From Archegozetes longisetosus (taxonomy: Eukaryota > Arthropoda > Arachnida > Sarcoptiformes > Trhypochthoniidae): 64,000 nucleotides of DNA. This document shows, piece after piece, positions 50,601-60,894 of this stretch; within the stretch, counting starts at the first letter, position 1; every line of letters starts with the position of its first letter. The stretch lies in contig JAEMBT020000004.1 of the NCBI GenBank assembly GCA_018873245.2, forward strand, positions 5,876,573 through 5,940,572, in the 5' to 3' direction. The notes beneath the pieces were generated by a model that was not told the origin of the DNA, made no database searches, and saw only the letters and a list, made by a program, of their open reading frames with translations. The position numbers and the translations under genes are program-made.

Positions 50601-53600
50601 CTTATATCCTGTTCGCATTGGTGTATAAGTTCACTTTCTTAAGCAAAAAGTACGCTTAAGCATAAATGCGAACAAGGCTCACTTAGGCAAGCAAGCTAAT
50701 TTGCTCATGCAAAGATGTTACGGAATTACTTAAGCATATTGATTGAGAACAAGCATACTAAACTATATTTAGCGTTAGTTAAATTTAAACTCAAAGCAAT
50801 ATAAGAACAGAGTTTAAATAAAACTTTCAAAAATTAGTTAATAAATCAAATTATTTTGATTTGCATATCTGTTCCCTTCAAGTTTATAAGATGTAAAATT
50901 GTCAAAGTTTTGTTAGCTTGAAATAATTATGAGTTGAAAGAGCAGACTTTTATTGCTTAAGCAAAATCAGTGAGAATATCTTTTTGTTTAAGCATTGCTT
51001 AAGAAACAAAGCTTAAGTGAGAATGCGAACCTGGCTTTAGTCAATAATTGTGAGCGCGACCTGCAATTTAGAGTTAGGTGGTAAAACAAAAATAAAACCT
51101 TACAATTTTCAACATTTAACTAACCTATGTGCAGCTCATTAAATCTACTTAAGCTAATTATAACTTGAATGATGAGTAACTTTAGGAATAAGTAAGAACT
51201 CGTGCAATACAACAATTTATAACATAATATTCTTAATGGAATTAACAAATTAAAGTAACAAAAATAAATAGTCATTGGGTTGTTTAGTTAAAAATTTCCT
51301 TAAGTGAAAAAAGAGTGGAATATTTTTATTAAGATTGCGTTCTTACAAATAGCTGGTATAAAAGTTATTAAGCATTATATAATTGCAAACACTTAGAAAT
51401 TAACTGATATTAATCCTTCGATAGAAGGAAGTATTTCATATAATAATTTTGCAATAAGTGAATCGATCGTTCAGATCCTGATTGAAAATAAGTTTTTGAG
51501 TTGTTTTGAAAAGCTACATGTTATCGTTAAGGAAAGACTTAGTAAACTAGTATTTTCTATTTGCTGACTACTTAGAAAAGTGTTGTTATTCTCAAACAAT
51601 TGAATATTTGGAAGCAATAATAACAAATTTCTATGCACTTAAGCTTGAGAATAACATTCAATCATTTGAAGACGTCTATTTAATTTAGCACAAAATAATC
51701 TTACGATTTGACTAATGCTATTTGTTTAATAAAATAATATGATACAGCACTCAGAATTTAATTTCAGTCCTTCTATTGTTTGCTTTAGGCTACAAATTTT
51801 GATCGTTAATCACTAGAAATATCTGTTCATACTCAATCTTACGTCTACTTAATTGATTCGTAGATAATTGCTATTCTTAATCATTTCTGTCTATAATTAT
51901 TAATCGATTTCTATCAATTTGATAAGATATGACTAATCGATATTACATTTATCATTTACTTTGGAAATAAATATTTCATCTCTACTGATGTTGAGCTTTC
52001 ATACCAAGCTCTTGTTTATGTTCCAAATTAACCGATTCTTACAATTAATCGATTCTTACAATTAATCGATTCTTACAATCAATCAATTCTTACAATTAAT
52101 CAATTCTTATAACTAACCAATTGTTACAGTTGCGGGATTAATCCATATAACTTTTGATGAATATATTGTGCATTATTCTATAATATATGAGTAGTAGGAA
52201 AATAGTTTGCCGTACGAAGAATCTGTTAGTTCTCCTCTAAGAGTTGTTTGTTACTCGTGGTAGTAATAATAGAGCTTTTCATATGATATCATGTGATTTA
52301 GTTGTGGGCATCACTGCCTCAGAGAGTAATTAAACTTAGTGCAATGGGCACAGAGGTCTTTTCGATTGAGATATGCTTTTCATCAATGCATGGCCAACTT
52401 TGGTCACAGCTGTAGTTCACTTATTACCTTCAGAACTATTGTGTTCTATTGAAGAGTTGAAGCGCAGGTTCAGCAAGCGCAGGTTCAGCAGTTGACCGCA
52501 CTCTACTAAAGCAAAACAATCCGATTCTACACAATCATTCCTCTCCAAATACCAATCACAAATACGAGACTAATAGCGACTAACGCAATATTTCTCTTAT
52601 TTGACTCTCTCCTAATTTATCGCAATTTACTCTTGAAATGGTCGCTTATATTCACTGACCTTAAAAATAGTTGGCATTCACTAACAAAAGGCTGAGTTAG
52701 GGGAAGCTGTAAATTGAAAAACAAGTGCATTTAATGTTGAGTGAGTTGACTGATAAATGATAACTATTTTATAAAGCGATCGGGAACAAAGTCCAATTGC
52801 CACATTAGGTACTCTATTGAGCCAAGTTTTATTCCAATTGCAACCGCTTTTAAACTCATTGATATTGCAATTTTGTCCAAATTGTCTACACAAAACCTTT
52901 TAAAAAGCTATTCTGATCATTATTTGAAAGCTTGAACCATCTATTAAATTGATCGTTAAGGGTTGCATTTTTTATTAAATAATCCAAAGTATCGGGGCTT
53001 TAGTGTTAGTCAAACCAATGTTATATACCATATAATTTAATGTTTCATACGGTAATGTTCAATATTTTCAAAATATGCATTCAATACATTTCCACTTCGA
53101 TGATTTCCAAATATATTACCCAAAATGCTCTGTTAATGCTTTGGCGTGATTTTCCAATCAATACTAAATATAAAACATAAGTGATCAATTCATACCAATA
53201 CTTCTCATTAGTTAGAAATGACGGTATCTCATCAGTCGGAGTTGTTATCTTTAAGATATTTTGGGCTTTATTATGACTTACAACTCAAACTGAAAACATC
53301 AGAGCTGTCAAACAACAGATTTATACTAATTAAATACAGTTATATGCCTGCAGTACATGTTTGATGATTGTATTTATTTTAAAAAACGCTTATCAGCCCA
53401 ATCATTATTAAACTAATTTATTGCAAGAATAAACAAGAATCAAATAAATAATCTCTTAAAGTTTGGCAATTTTAGGGCAAAACATTTGATTTGGCATTTT
53501 TCTCAATAAGAAATGTTTGAATTTGGCAGATGAAAGGCGTTAGAGTAGAGCTCGCCAACAGTCTTGTATTATTTATGTCTGCTATTATCCATTTATTAGG

Positions 53601-56600
53601 GAATGAATGGCATGGTTTACAGGTTCTGTCATTTAAAACAGAAACTAAAAAACCTATTTTCTTCACTAATCAAAGGATTATGCCTTGTACTTGGCAAAAT
53701 TATCCTCTCTTCCAAATAGTAAGTAGCTTTTTTCAGTTCAACTGCTGAGAAATATTCTTACGATTTCCTGTTATTCTGCTTCATATTCGACTTTTCTCTT
53801 GTGCATATCTTACTATTGAAATATTGCATACATTTTCGAAACTAATTACTTTTGGCTATCATCTAATAAGAAATAAGCTATTTGCAAAAATCATCTCAAA
53901 CTCTTTATATGAAAGTAATTAAAAGTATTTGATTATGAATTGGGTAAAATTTTGTATTTTTATTACGATCTAGTAATAGCATTTTATGCTTAAGGAGCTA
54001 AGAAATATTAAACATTATAACGGAAAAACTTATGAATTTTTAGCTTAAACCACAATAATTAATGATTTGTATTGATAATTAGTGATAATAGAAAAGTCTA
54101 GTAAATCAGAATTTTGACAATTTGCCATTAATTTTGACATAAAAGCTTTAACTACAAAACTGTAACAATTATTAACCTTATCAGAAGTGTGGATCAGATA
54201 ATTAATTTTTCTCTATTAAATAGGTGTAATTGATTTTCCTCATTTTTAATTTTTCTCATTAATAATATCCGTACAAATATTTTTAAATAAGAATGCTTTA
54301 ATTGAAAATTGATATTCAAAGGCAAACATGCAAATATTTTGCATTCAGTTTTGTTCACAGGAATATCACTTTTACTTAACTCATCTATTGTTTAAGTGGT
54401 ACACTGGTCAAGAAAAAAAATCTGCGATAGATACTGAAAGCGTTTGCTGTATCTAAGAAGGAATCGATATGATTGGCCCTTAAGCATAGCAACGACAACG
54501 CTTATGGAACCTATCGCCGATTTTTGTATCAATGAGTGTACTATAGCTCAATATAGACTGAAAGTTGGATTGTTTGATAAAGTAAAAAGTTGAACATAAC
54601 CTAATCTAATTAAAATGGAATAGAAAACGAACTGAACTTTTGATTATAAAGAAAAGAAATTTGTAAGATAAATTTGAATTGAAGTAGACCTCCCAAATAA
54701 AAACTATAAAATTGGCCATTACTTATACAATTACTGTATTATATTCAGAATAACAAATTAGAGGACTGGTTCTCCAAACAAGCCTTAAATTATAATGTGT
54801 TTTTTGAATTAATGTGAACCTCATAATCCAAATAACAAGAATACTTAATAACACGATATATTCTCGTTATTTTCATGACATAACTATCACAACACATAAC
54901 AATCTCTACGCATATCTTCCAATATAGAGTGCCTTTTTCTGATTGCAACCAGAATTGATATTGATATTCATGCCATACTCAACTTATTTCTGATTGATTT
55001 ATGATTATTCTTATTGTTTAGTCAAAAACTCACTTCAACTCATGTGCGAACTTTGTCATAAATGAGCGACCATTGATTTTTATAGTGAAACAACATCTGT
55101 TCATTTTAGAAAAATTTGTTGGCATAGAAAGAGAGGGGTAGAGAGTCAGCCAAAGTTCTCATTGCATTGATTATTGGGCTAAAGTAGCAAATATTTAAGT
55201 ATTACTTTCGCTACATATGGTCAGGTCAGTGGCACAGAGCCCTATCTGTAGTGTTGTCTGAATTAGAGATAGGACTTTATAGCATTGATTAGACTATATA
55301 GGAGTGTAGAAATTGCTGTAAAAATATTAAAATATATATGACATTTGAGCGAGTTGGCAACTAAATTATCGTAATACACAAGTAAAAAGTGTTGTGTCAA
55401 TTTTCAAAAGATAGAGCTTTTCAAATCAAAAGCCTATTATTATATGCAAAAATATCAGGCGCGTGAATGTCTTGTCATAATTCATTATATTCAAGCTTCG
55501 ATCCTGTCAAACGATAAGCTTCTGAGACCAAAACTGATTGCGATTCTTATGTAGTGGAGATTGTATAAACAGCTTGACTCATACCCTGTTTTTCGCCTCC
55601 AGATATATAGGAAGGTTAATGCAATAGGAACTCATTTAGAGGCAAATTGCAATACTTTGCATTCAAGTATATTTCACAACATCAGTAAAGACCAATTTGT
55701 TCACCTGTGAATTATTCTCTCTTTTTCTATTGGAAAACTTATTGCAATTTTGACCAAAACGATTCCATTAGATAGGATTTTAAATAATAAAAATCTTGAT
55801 ATGCATTGTTTAGAAATGAACTTTTTTGAACAGTTGTAATCAATTTTTAAAGTTTTCAGCTAATCCATTAGTGCTTCAATACTATAGTTGGCAGCTAATG
55901 GCCAGTTATCGAGTAATGCTTTTTTGAATACAAATTAAGCTTATAATTAAAGTTAATGCCTCATGAGTGAGTCAGTTATGTTTGCAATTACTTGAGTTGA
56001 CTAATAAACCGATTCGCTCTATAATTGAATGTGAGAAAAGATCAAATAGAAGTTCTCAGATTATTACAAAACATAGCGACACTCAAATTGAACTTTGATT
56101 ATTACGATTTTGTATAATGATTGAATACTCAATACTAACTATACTATTTGAGACTAGACTTCAATGAAAAGTTGAAGAGTACTCGTAAAAGTTGAATTTA
56201 GGTATATTTGTTTCTAATATTGAGAATTGCAGAATAATGAGGGTGGCGCGTTAAATAGTGGATAAATTGGTGGATAAGTAGAGTTGATGTTTTGTCAGTT
56301 TTCGAGCTGATGCCAGTTGTAACTAAAGCAGTATTGGTAAGACTATAGGCAATTTGAAATAAGAGTATTGCTATGCAGGGAGTTTATCGATGGTGTTTTC
56401 AGGTCAACGATATATTATTATAATATCCACCCATAATCACAATGTGTATTTAAAAGACTATCACCGATCACAATAGTTCTATAAATCCCAATAAATTACT
56501 ACCAAATATCAGCCAAATAGACTGAGTTAAGTTCAACTAATCAGAAGAGTAAACATTGCTCCATAAAATTGAGTCGCATCGGCACCAATTCTTAAATAAA

Positions 56601-59600
56601 GATCTTATTAAGCAATTTCTTAAGCTATTTCTTAAGCTATTTCTTAACCTATTGCCTAACCTATTAATATTCCAAACAAATATTTCGAGTCAGTAAAAGT
56701 AATTTAAGTTTAGTTAGCAGACTGAAAAAGAAAATAAAGTTGTTAAAAATGGTTGTCTCGATTGGTTTGAGCAAATCAATTCATATAAATTTGTCTCAAG
56801 CTGTAACTTATAGAAGAACACGAGTCATAAGAGTATTTCATTGATAACGTTTGTTCATGTGATCCAACTGTCATTCGGATCTCAGTATTCTTGACCTTAA
56901 AAACCTAGTATTTTATTAGTGCTTTCGTTATTTATTGAGATGACATGTTTTCAAGTTAAAAAGTAGTCGACTCATCAACTATTCAATTAGTCAGTCGAAC
57001 ATATTTTCAAAACTAAACTGTTTTTCCCTTTGATATCCTTGACTTTCAATTAAAAAGCTTGTCTTGTACGTAATTAATGACTAAATGATCACAAAGTAAT
57101 ATATCATTTTGAGTAAGTTGTGATGGAAGACAATTTTTGATATACCTTGTAATAATATCGAGTATTGCACTAATCGGTTTCAGTCAAATTGATTTGCAAA
57201 GAAAAAAGGGGTTGCGATCAAAGATAACAAGCTTTAGACAAATTAGTCATCGCGATTAGGAAACAAGGTAAAACAACATAAATTAACAGCAGGTACCCAT
57301 CTGTCACCTATAGTCTCACATTGAACCTATTCTATTGATTTTTCCTTCACTTGTTCAGTAACTGATTGCCTGTTGTAGAATTTCAGCTTCAACTAGAGTT
57401 GTTTATTTTCTGTTCATTTAGCAAACATTAGAACTGAATCATTTATCAAGTTTATTCAATTATAGAAGTCATAATATAATTTGAAATTATAAATTGCATA
57501 TGAATTTATAAAGATAAAGGCGGTCGTATCTGAGTTGAAATTAGTTTTAGGTGCGACGCTTGATAACTGAAAATTGAAGAACATTTGAAACTCCTACGCT
57601 TTTTCTCTAAACTTATATAACTTATATAGCTTATATAACTTATATAACTTATATAACTTATATAACTTATGTACTTTAGATGTTGGGACAACTAATAACA
57701 CAACATTCTATAAATAAAGCAATAGACAATTTTATTGCTTTTTTCATTAGATACCGTCATTTGAAAAGCATATTTGAAAAATGCATTGTTTCGCGTGGTT
57801 TTCAACTAATTTATCAGAAAGTGAAACAAAAGTTGATGCTTTAATAACAATAATTGAGGCCAATACTATGTAACATAGATTGAATTGATGAACATATGAA
57901 TAGCCGCACGCGAAGAGTCGCATGTTTAAAACTATGCCATATATTCTTAATCATGTGTATTGATTTAACTTAATTATACACAGAGAGATATAAGCGTTGT
58001 TAAATATTATGAACTTATTACCACATAAAGTTTCGCGACCGGATACGCCCTTCGCTAATTCAATCTAAAATGAAAAATTTGCCACATTCAATATTTAGCT
58101 CTTGTCCTATCGCTTTCACACCTCCAATACATTAACCCTTACGCTTTATGTGAGCCAAACAATCTGACTAAATTAATTTCATATGCTGTTACCTCGCAAT
58201 TGGTTCAGATAAATCATAATCTTTTAGTGTATCATCAAATTGTTGACTCTATTCTCTCTTATGTAAATCTCTTGAAAGTTTCATTGTTTCATCATGTCCA
58301 CAGTGCAACTTAGTTAACTACATAATTAGAATTGATCTAATTTCATGATATCTACATGTTGAATAATGAATCTTAAAATTTAAAAGAAAACAAGTCGACT
58401 ATGTTGTAAGTAATTGTTTGTTAAATGGAAGCTGATCTTCAATAGCATAATGTTAGGTCTTAATAGAAATTGCTTTCAAATTAATTAAATTAAATGATTA
58501 ATTCATTCTGTGTAACTAATTAAGTGAAAGTGGAGAAAGAAGTCTAGAATGAAGTAATTTTATTGATTAAAAAAAATTAACAAAAATATAATAAAATAAG
58601 ACAAACCTATATTATGTGGCTAACTAAACGCATGCAAATGTTATACCTATTGCTCAACTCGACATTCAGTCTTCACATGTTAGGATTTAATCATTTTATA
58701 ACCTTTTTTATTAACAAAGTTAATTAGAGAAGTGAAATCCAACTTCTTAATATCAATAATTAATTAGCTATTCTAACTACAACTTCAATATGACTGAGAA
58801 ACTTGATTAATTATTCATATTTTATTATAGCTTCTAAATTTGACTCTAAATTTACCAATTCATTTCAAACGTTTCAAATAAACAAATATCGATCAAATTG
58901 ATGGCTAATACAGTTAGATGTTGAGAACTGTCAATGTTTCTGCTCGCTAGGCCTTATGGTGAAGTATTTGAAAATGAATTTTAGAATATTAGAATATCTC
59001 ATTTGAATGGTAGGAATGCGTTCAGGCAAATATTCAACTCAACTTTCCTTTAAAACAGGAAATAAACATTTTCAATAAACAGAGTCAATAAGAGTGTGAA
59101 ATAGTCTTATAAAATTCAATTTACGATTCACATTCAAATTTCAGACGCTATTGAAAATATTACCAAAAATATTTTTACATTTTTCCATTTCCATCAGTAT
59201 ACACAATTTCAAATAAAATATTCAAATTTCATTTTAACTTTTCTCATCTTTCAAATCAGTGCATAGATTCCAAACACGTCTTGTGTCTCAAACTCTTGAC
59301 AATACAAATGCATTTAATTATAAGATTAGGTCTCAATGAGGAAGTCGTTGATCAATTAGTACTTATTAAAAGTTAGTTAGATTTTACAACGATCGAGAGT
59401 TTGATTTGTTTTGCAGAGCGCGGCTCTTATTACAGCTTCGCTTATCTAAAATATTTAGAATTTTTTGGTGTAAAACTGCGAATATAAGTGTGAAAGTTGA
59501 TACTAAATACTCAAATTTATGAAATAAAATAGTTATTAGAAGACTTAATTACATTAACTTCCGCTCAATCCAATAAACAAGTATTAATAGCGTAATAATA

Positions 59601-60894
59601 TGTCAGATTATTTTTATATTATATACAGTTCCTCAAATACCATAATCAAACATTAATTACTCGACAATTTATAAATATCTATGTATTCATTAAACAATAT
59701 TTTCAAGTTTTCTACTCAAACGCATATCAAATTCTACCACTCCTTCTCTTAAAAGACAATCTGGTTAACATTGAGACTTCATAATCAAACAATAAGACTA
59801 TTTTATTATTAGATTTTGAACTTACAATTACAAACAATGCTATAATTAATTTAATTAACTCATGCAATCTCGAAAGAAAGACTTGAATCTAATATAAATT
59901 TGAGTGAAAGCATTTGAGATCTCGAACCTTGAAACTTCAAGTAAAGTATCTTTCAATATAAAATATTTTTTTAATATAAAATATCCTTATCAAGTAAGTT
60001 TCATAATTCTACCAACTTTTCAATGCTATTCTTCAAAATAGTCTGGAATTTCCAATTTATAGTATTTATGAGTCATATTTTGTGTGATATTTGATTTAAG
60101 ACACCCTAATATGCGAGCTATGTTGATATAGATTTTTCAGCATACAAAATAAGATCAGATCAATACAGTTGCCATTGCGTCGCCACTACTTTTTAAGGCT
60201 TATCAACAATATTTCAAACTTTTGGCAAAGTTGAAACTTCTAAAAAAGTTCTCAAACATGCATTCCATTCACGGGTTAGTGTCTTATTTTCAATAATGTT
60301 TTATCTGAAACATTTCGTGTCAAAGTTTTATGTGTGAAAATTGAATTTAAAAAGACTTACTCTTAACCGCAGCGATCACTTTATTGAGATTATTGATATT
60401 AACTCGAACCAAACTGGAGTTTAGCTTAAGTCTCCCATTAAGAGATGGATTGACTGCAAAAATTCTCGTGTCTTTTTCTCTAACTTCACTGAAACATATT
60501 TGTGGAGAACCGAACCCCTCGACTATAACAGAATTGTCAACAAGGTTTTGATCACCCTTTAGAACCCTTTTGACCCGCACTATTCCTTTGTATTGGTTGG
60601 CTTTTGAGCGATAAATTCTCTCTACAGTCCCAGTGAAAACGGTGTTGGCGAGTTCTTCAGACTTCTCTATACGCGCCTCTTCCAAACGACATGAGGTATA
60701 ATGACTTTGAGACCTGATATAATTCGCTCGTACAGTTTAAATACTTCATACTTCACATTATATTTACGTGAAAAACAATCAAAAATAAACAATATATACC
60801 TGCGATATCTGCTTTCGGTCAAATCGATACAAATTAAAATTAGGGCGCACTGAGTCAGCAAATATGACAATCCAATTATCAAATTTAACTGCAT
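20113..60894 (-). CDS. AGRN: Agrin, whole gene (about 34 exons, alternative N termini)
   Basis: Large heparan-sulfate proteoglycan of basement membranes and cell surfaces; in vertebrates it organises the neuromuscular synapse through LRP4/MuSK and dystroglycan. Domain order from 5': NtA or transmembrane or signal-peptide start; FS1-FS8; two laminin-EGF; FS9; Thr/Ser/Pro linker; LG1; EGF, EGF; LG2; EGF; LG3; stop at 20113. The whole body was traced with intact phases at every junction. Predicted lengths: NtA form 1754 aa, transmembrane form 1718 aa, short secreted form 1580 aa. Decisive agrin-specific sequence is the block between FS8 and the first laminin-EGF ([11 protein letters not shown], then [16 protein letters not shown]) and the NtA domain. 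Differences from vertebrates: no SEA domain and no EGF before LG1. Exon blocks are given in separate entries. Introns of 10-14 kb separate the alternative starts. Confidence 0.93.
22399..24127 (-). CDS. AGRN: Agrin LG2 domain (6 exons, including two very small ones)
   Basis: Exons 24026-24127, 23774-23918, 23654-23671 (18 nt), 23478-23564, 22719-22743 (25 nt) and 22399-22648. Sequence runs [55 protein letters not shown], [SGVVSI, 18-nt exon], [29 protein letters not shown] and [20 protein letters not shown]. The last exon also starts the next EGF ([16 protein letters not shown]). The 18-nt exon is phase 2 on both sides and can be skipped. The 25-nt exon falls next to the place of the vertebrate y insert, but it is not frame-neutral. 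Confidence 0.9.
23020..23247. mobile_element. TIR element family 1, copy A (MITE)
   Basis: Inverted ends of about 34 bases: left TACAATTGAAAACATAATAA then TCCGCGATAGCAAC; right GTTGCTATCAAGGATTATTA then AGTTATTGAGTGTA. Length 228 bases, non-coding. The TA at each end suggests a TA target site as in Tc1/mariner elements. Lies in an agrin intron within LG2. Confidence 0.7.
24274..24528 (-). CDS. AGRN: Agrin EGF pair between LG1 and LG2
   Basis: One exon, phase 1 to 1, with two EGF-like repeats: [20 protein letters not shown] with [16 protein letters not shown], then [20 protein letters not shown] with [16 protein letters not shown]. The same EGF pair sits between LG1 and LG2 in vertebrates. 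Confidence 0.9.
24608..25555 (-). CDS. AGRN: Agrin FS9, Thr/Ser/Pro linker and LG1 (single 948-nt exon)
   Basis: FS9: [40 protein letters not shown] and [21 protein letters not shown] mucin-like linker of about 60 residues rich in T, S, P and V follows ([15 protein letters not shown] to ATTPIETP). LG1 begins directly at [20 protein letters not shown] and includes [40 protein letters not shown] and [18 protein letters not shown]. No SEA domain and no EGF separates the linker from LG1, unlike vertebrate agrin. Confidence 0.92.
25623..26066 (-). CDS. AGRN: Agrin laminin-type EGF domains 1 and 2 (2 exons)
   Basis: Exons 25849-26066 and 25623-25766. The first begins [20 protein letters not shown] and then gives LE1 ([40 protein letters not shown]). 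The second gives LE2 ([39 protein letters not shown]). LE1 matches vertebrate agrin almost residue for residue, which is what makes the orthology certain. Confidence 0.92.
26126..26696 (-). CDS. AGRN: Agrin FS8 and cysteine-rich connector (3 exons)
   Basis: Exons 26600-26696, 26488-26531 (44 nt) and 26126-26414. FS8 is [40 protein letters not shown] and [20 protein letters not shown]. It is followed by a connector rich in Cys and Pro ([40 protein letters not shown]) that continues into the TYGCCPDG segment of the next exon. The connector is characteristic of agrin and links FS8 to the laminin-EGF pair. Confidence 0.87.
26789..27377 (-). CDS. AGRN: Agrin FS6 and FS7 (3 exons) with glycosaminoglycan site
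   Basis: Exons 27286-27377, 27162-27180 (19 nt) and 26789-27103. FS6 is [40 protein letters not shown] and [20 protein letters not shown]. The 19-nt exon codes only IDSPVC. FS7 lies wholly in the third exon ([40 protein letters not shown]). The end of this exon and the start of the next read [13 protein letters not shown], three Ser-Gly pairs after acidic residues. That is a classic heparan sulfate attachment site, and it sits between FS7 and FS8 as in vertebrate agrin. Confidence 0.87.
29567..29870 (-). CDS. AGRN: Agrin FS5 (2 exons)
   Basis: Exons 29741-29870 and 29567-29661, joined in phase 2 (GGG AG|gtattg ... cttctag|T GAC) to give [20 protein letters not shown]. The first exon covers the EGF-like half ([35 protein letters not shown]), the second the Kazal half. 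The protein ends CS before a phase 1 donor. Confidence 0.87.
30925..31061. mobile_element. Partial second copy of TIR element family 2
   Basis: TACAGTAATACCTCGGCATA followed by GTGAAT repeats the left end of the element at 44994 (TATAGTGAAT). A matching right end was not found, so this is a decayed or truncated copy; its right limit is approximate. Confidence 0.5.
31163..31378 (-). CDS. AGRN: Agrin FS4 exon
   Basis: Single exon, phase 1 to 1. [20 protein letters not shown], then [20 protein letters not shown] and [20 protein letters not shown], ending GSCG. Acceptor tattgcag, donor TGT G|gtaagt. Confidence 0.88.
32760..32972 (-). CDS. AGRN: Agrin FS3 exon
   Basis: Single exon, phase 1 to 1. 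[20 protein letters not shown], then [20 protein letters not shown] and [20 protein letters not shown], ending SGVCGG. A complete follistatin-like domain with all ten cysteines in place. Acceptor tttcaaatag, donor GGA G|gtaaga. Confidence 0.88.
33079..33329. mobile_element. TIR element family 1, copy B (MITE)
   Basis: Left end TACACTTAAAACCTGGTAAT then CCTCGAATGCAAC; right end GTTGCTATCGCGGATTATTA then AGCTTTTGAGTGTA. Interior resembles copy A (TTATGGT.TGAT, CAACG, TTTGCTGC). 251 bases, in an agrin intron. Confidence 0.75.
35155..35533 (-). CDS. AGRN: Agrin FS2 exon, with an alternative signal-peptide start
   Basis: Used internally, the exon is 35155-35391 (acceptor ccggcag|AT ATG AAA GAT) and encodes FS2: [20 protein letters not shown], then [20 protein letters not shown] and [20 protein letters not shown], ending TGACG. 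Used as a first exon, an ATG at 35533 opens the same frame through the acceptor. It adds 47 residues with a basic start ([11 protein letters not shown]), a hydrophobic core ([19 protein letters not shown]) and a plausible signal-peptidase site near QSC. A TTTAAATA element lies about 45-50 bases upstream. This would yield a secreted 1580-aa agrin without NtA and FS1. The FS2 coding is firm; the alternative start is an inference. Confidence 0.75.
38723..38935. mobile_element. TIR element family 1, copy C (MITE)
   Basis: Left end TACACTTAAAATTTATTAAT then CCTCGATA; right end TATAGAGGATTAATAAGTTT then TCAAGTATA, an inverted match. 213 bases, in the large agrin intron between FS1 and FS2. The ends match copies A and B; the interior has diverged. 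Confidence 0.65.
44994..45170. mobile_element. Short TIR element family 2 (pogo/Tigger-like ends)
   Basis: Left TACAGTAATACATCGATATA and right TATATCGAGGTATTACTGTA are inverted complements with one mismatch in 20. 177 bases, non-coding. The CAGT...ACCTCGATATA style of terminus resembles pogo-type elements; family assignment is tentative. Confidence 0.7.
45511..46370 (-). CDS. AGRN: Agrin follistatin-like domain 1 (3 exons)
   Basis: Exons 46347-46370, 45740-45835 and 45511-45606, all phase 1. Together they form one FS domain: [20 protein letters not shown], then [20 protein letters not shown] and [20 protein letters not shown], ending GSCG. The Kazal half and the EGF-like half are split by an intron right after PVC. 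That 133-base intron is dominated by a CT/AG microsatellite. Being phase 1 on both sides, the trio can be included or skipped without changing frame. Confidence 0.8.
45641..45698. repeat. (CT)29 microsatellite inside an agrin intron
   Basis: 58 bases of perfect CT on the plus strand, (AG) in the agrin transcript. It fills almost half of a 133-base intron and ends 34 bases before the FS1 Kazal exon acceptor. Confidence 0.95.
46633..47204 (-). CDS. AGRN: Agrin transmembrane (type II) start exon and stalk exon
   Basis: Exons 46901-47204 and 46633-46668. The first codes 101 residues. It opens [20 protein letters not shown] and has a strikingly His-rich stretch ([10 protein letters not shown]), then an acidic and Cys/Arg-containing segment. 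One hydrophobic span follows at about residues 75-99 ([26 protein letters not shown]). There is no cleavable signal peptide. The second exon ([11 protein letters not shown]) is a short stalk, phase 1 to 1. This matches the layout of vertebrate transmembrane SN-agrin, in which a short cytoplasmic tail and one membrane span replace NtA. Splicing the first exon straight to 46370 would create a TAA codon, so the stalk exon is needed in that route. Confidence 0.8.
47655..47687. repeat. (CT)n microsatellite
   Basis: Perfect TC/CT run of about 33 bases, some 450 bases upstream of the agrin transmembrane start (AG on the transcribed strand). Confidence 0.9.
48387..48405. repeat. (TA)n microsatellite
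   Basis: Uninterrupted AT/TA run of about 19 bases. Confidence 0.85.
50608..51034. mobile_element. TIR element family 3 (about 430 bases)
   Basis: Left CCTGTTCGCATT, followed by TTCTTAAGCAAAAAG and CGCTTAAGCATAAATGCGAA. Right GCTTAAGAAACAAAGCTTAA and GAATGCGAACCTGG. The arms are imperfect inverted complements rich in GCTTAAG. No coding capacity. Lies in the long agrin intron downstream of NtA. Confidence 0.6.
52030..52132. repeat. 17-base tandem array (about 6 copies)
   Basis: Unit ATCGATTCTTACAATTA, decaying at both ends (ACCGATTCTTACAATTA to ACCAATTGTTACAG). Non-coding, in the agrin intron. Confidence 0.8.
52460..52489. repeat. 15-base tandem duplication
   Basis: Two adjacent copies of AGCGCAGGTTCAGCA in agrin intronic DNA. 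Confidence 0.75.
56606..56664. repeat. 12-base tandem array (about 5 copies)
   Basis: Unit TTCTTAAGCTAT, with the last copies drifting to TTCTTAACCTAT and TGCCTAACCTAT. Confidence 0.75.
57612..57670. repeat. 9-base tandem array (about 6.5 copies)
   Basis: Unit CTTATATAA. Because 9 is a multiple of 3 it makes a spurious open frame of repeated ISY on the minus strand; it is not a gene. Confidence 0.85.
60361..60894 (-). CDS. AGRN: Agrin exons 1-2: signal peptide and NtA laminin-binding domain
   Basis: Exons 60800-60894 and 60361-60713. Exon 1 encodes a signal peptide ([20 protein letters not shown] and ICIDLTES) and ends in phase 2 (CGC AG|gtatat). Exon 2 begins G TCT CAA and encodes a full NtA domain of about 117 residues: [74 protein letters not shown] and [12 protein letters not shown], each aligning with vertebrate agrin. 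The NtA domain binds the laminin coiled coil (gamma1 chain) and anchors agrin in basement membranes. The exon ends in phase 1 (AAG A|gtaagt), compatible with every downstream FS cassette; joining exon 46347-46370 gives VKKPCEKMYC. Confidence 0.85.

Larger units (their letters stand above)
47205..60360. other. Large agrin intron between NtA and transmembrane starts (13 kb)
   Basis: No nested gene recognised. Must contain the promoter of the transmembrane form, just above 47204. Also holds several small tandem arrays and the family 3 TIR element. Confidence 0.5.

Noticed and set aside
52021-52140. Regular repeat considered as a CRISPR-like array
   Set aside because: 17-base units are directly adjacent with no unique spacers, in a eukaryotic intron; a simple minisatellite.
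57506-57691. Minus-strand frame encoding repeated ISY
   Set aside because: Translation of a 9-base tandem array, not a gene.
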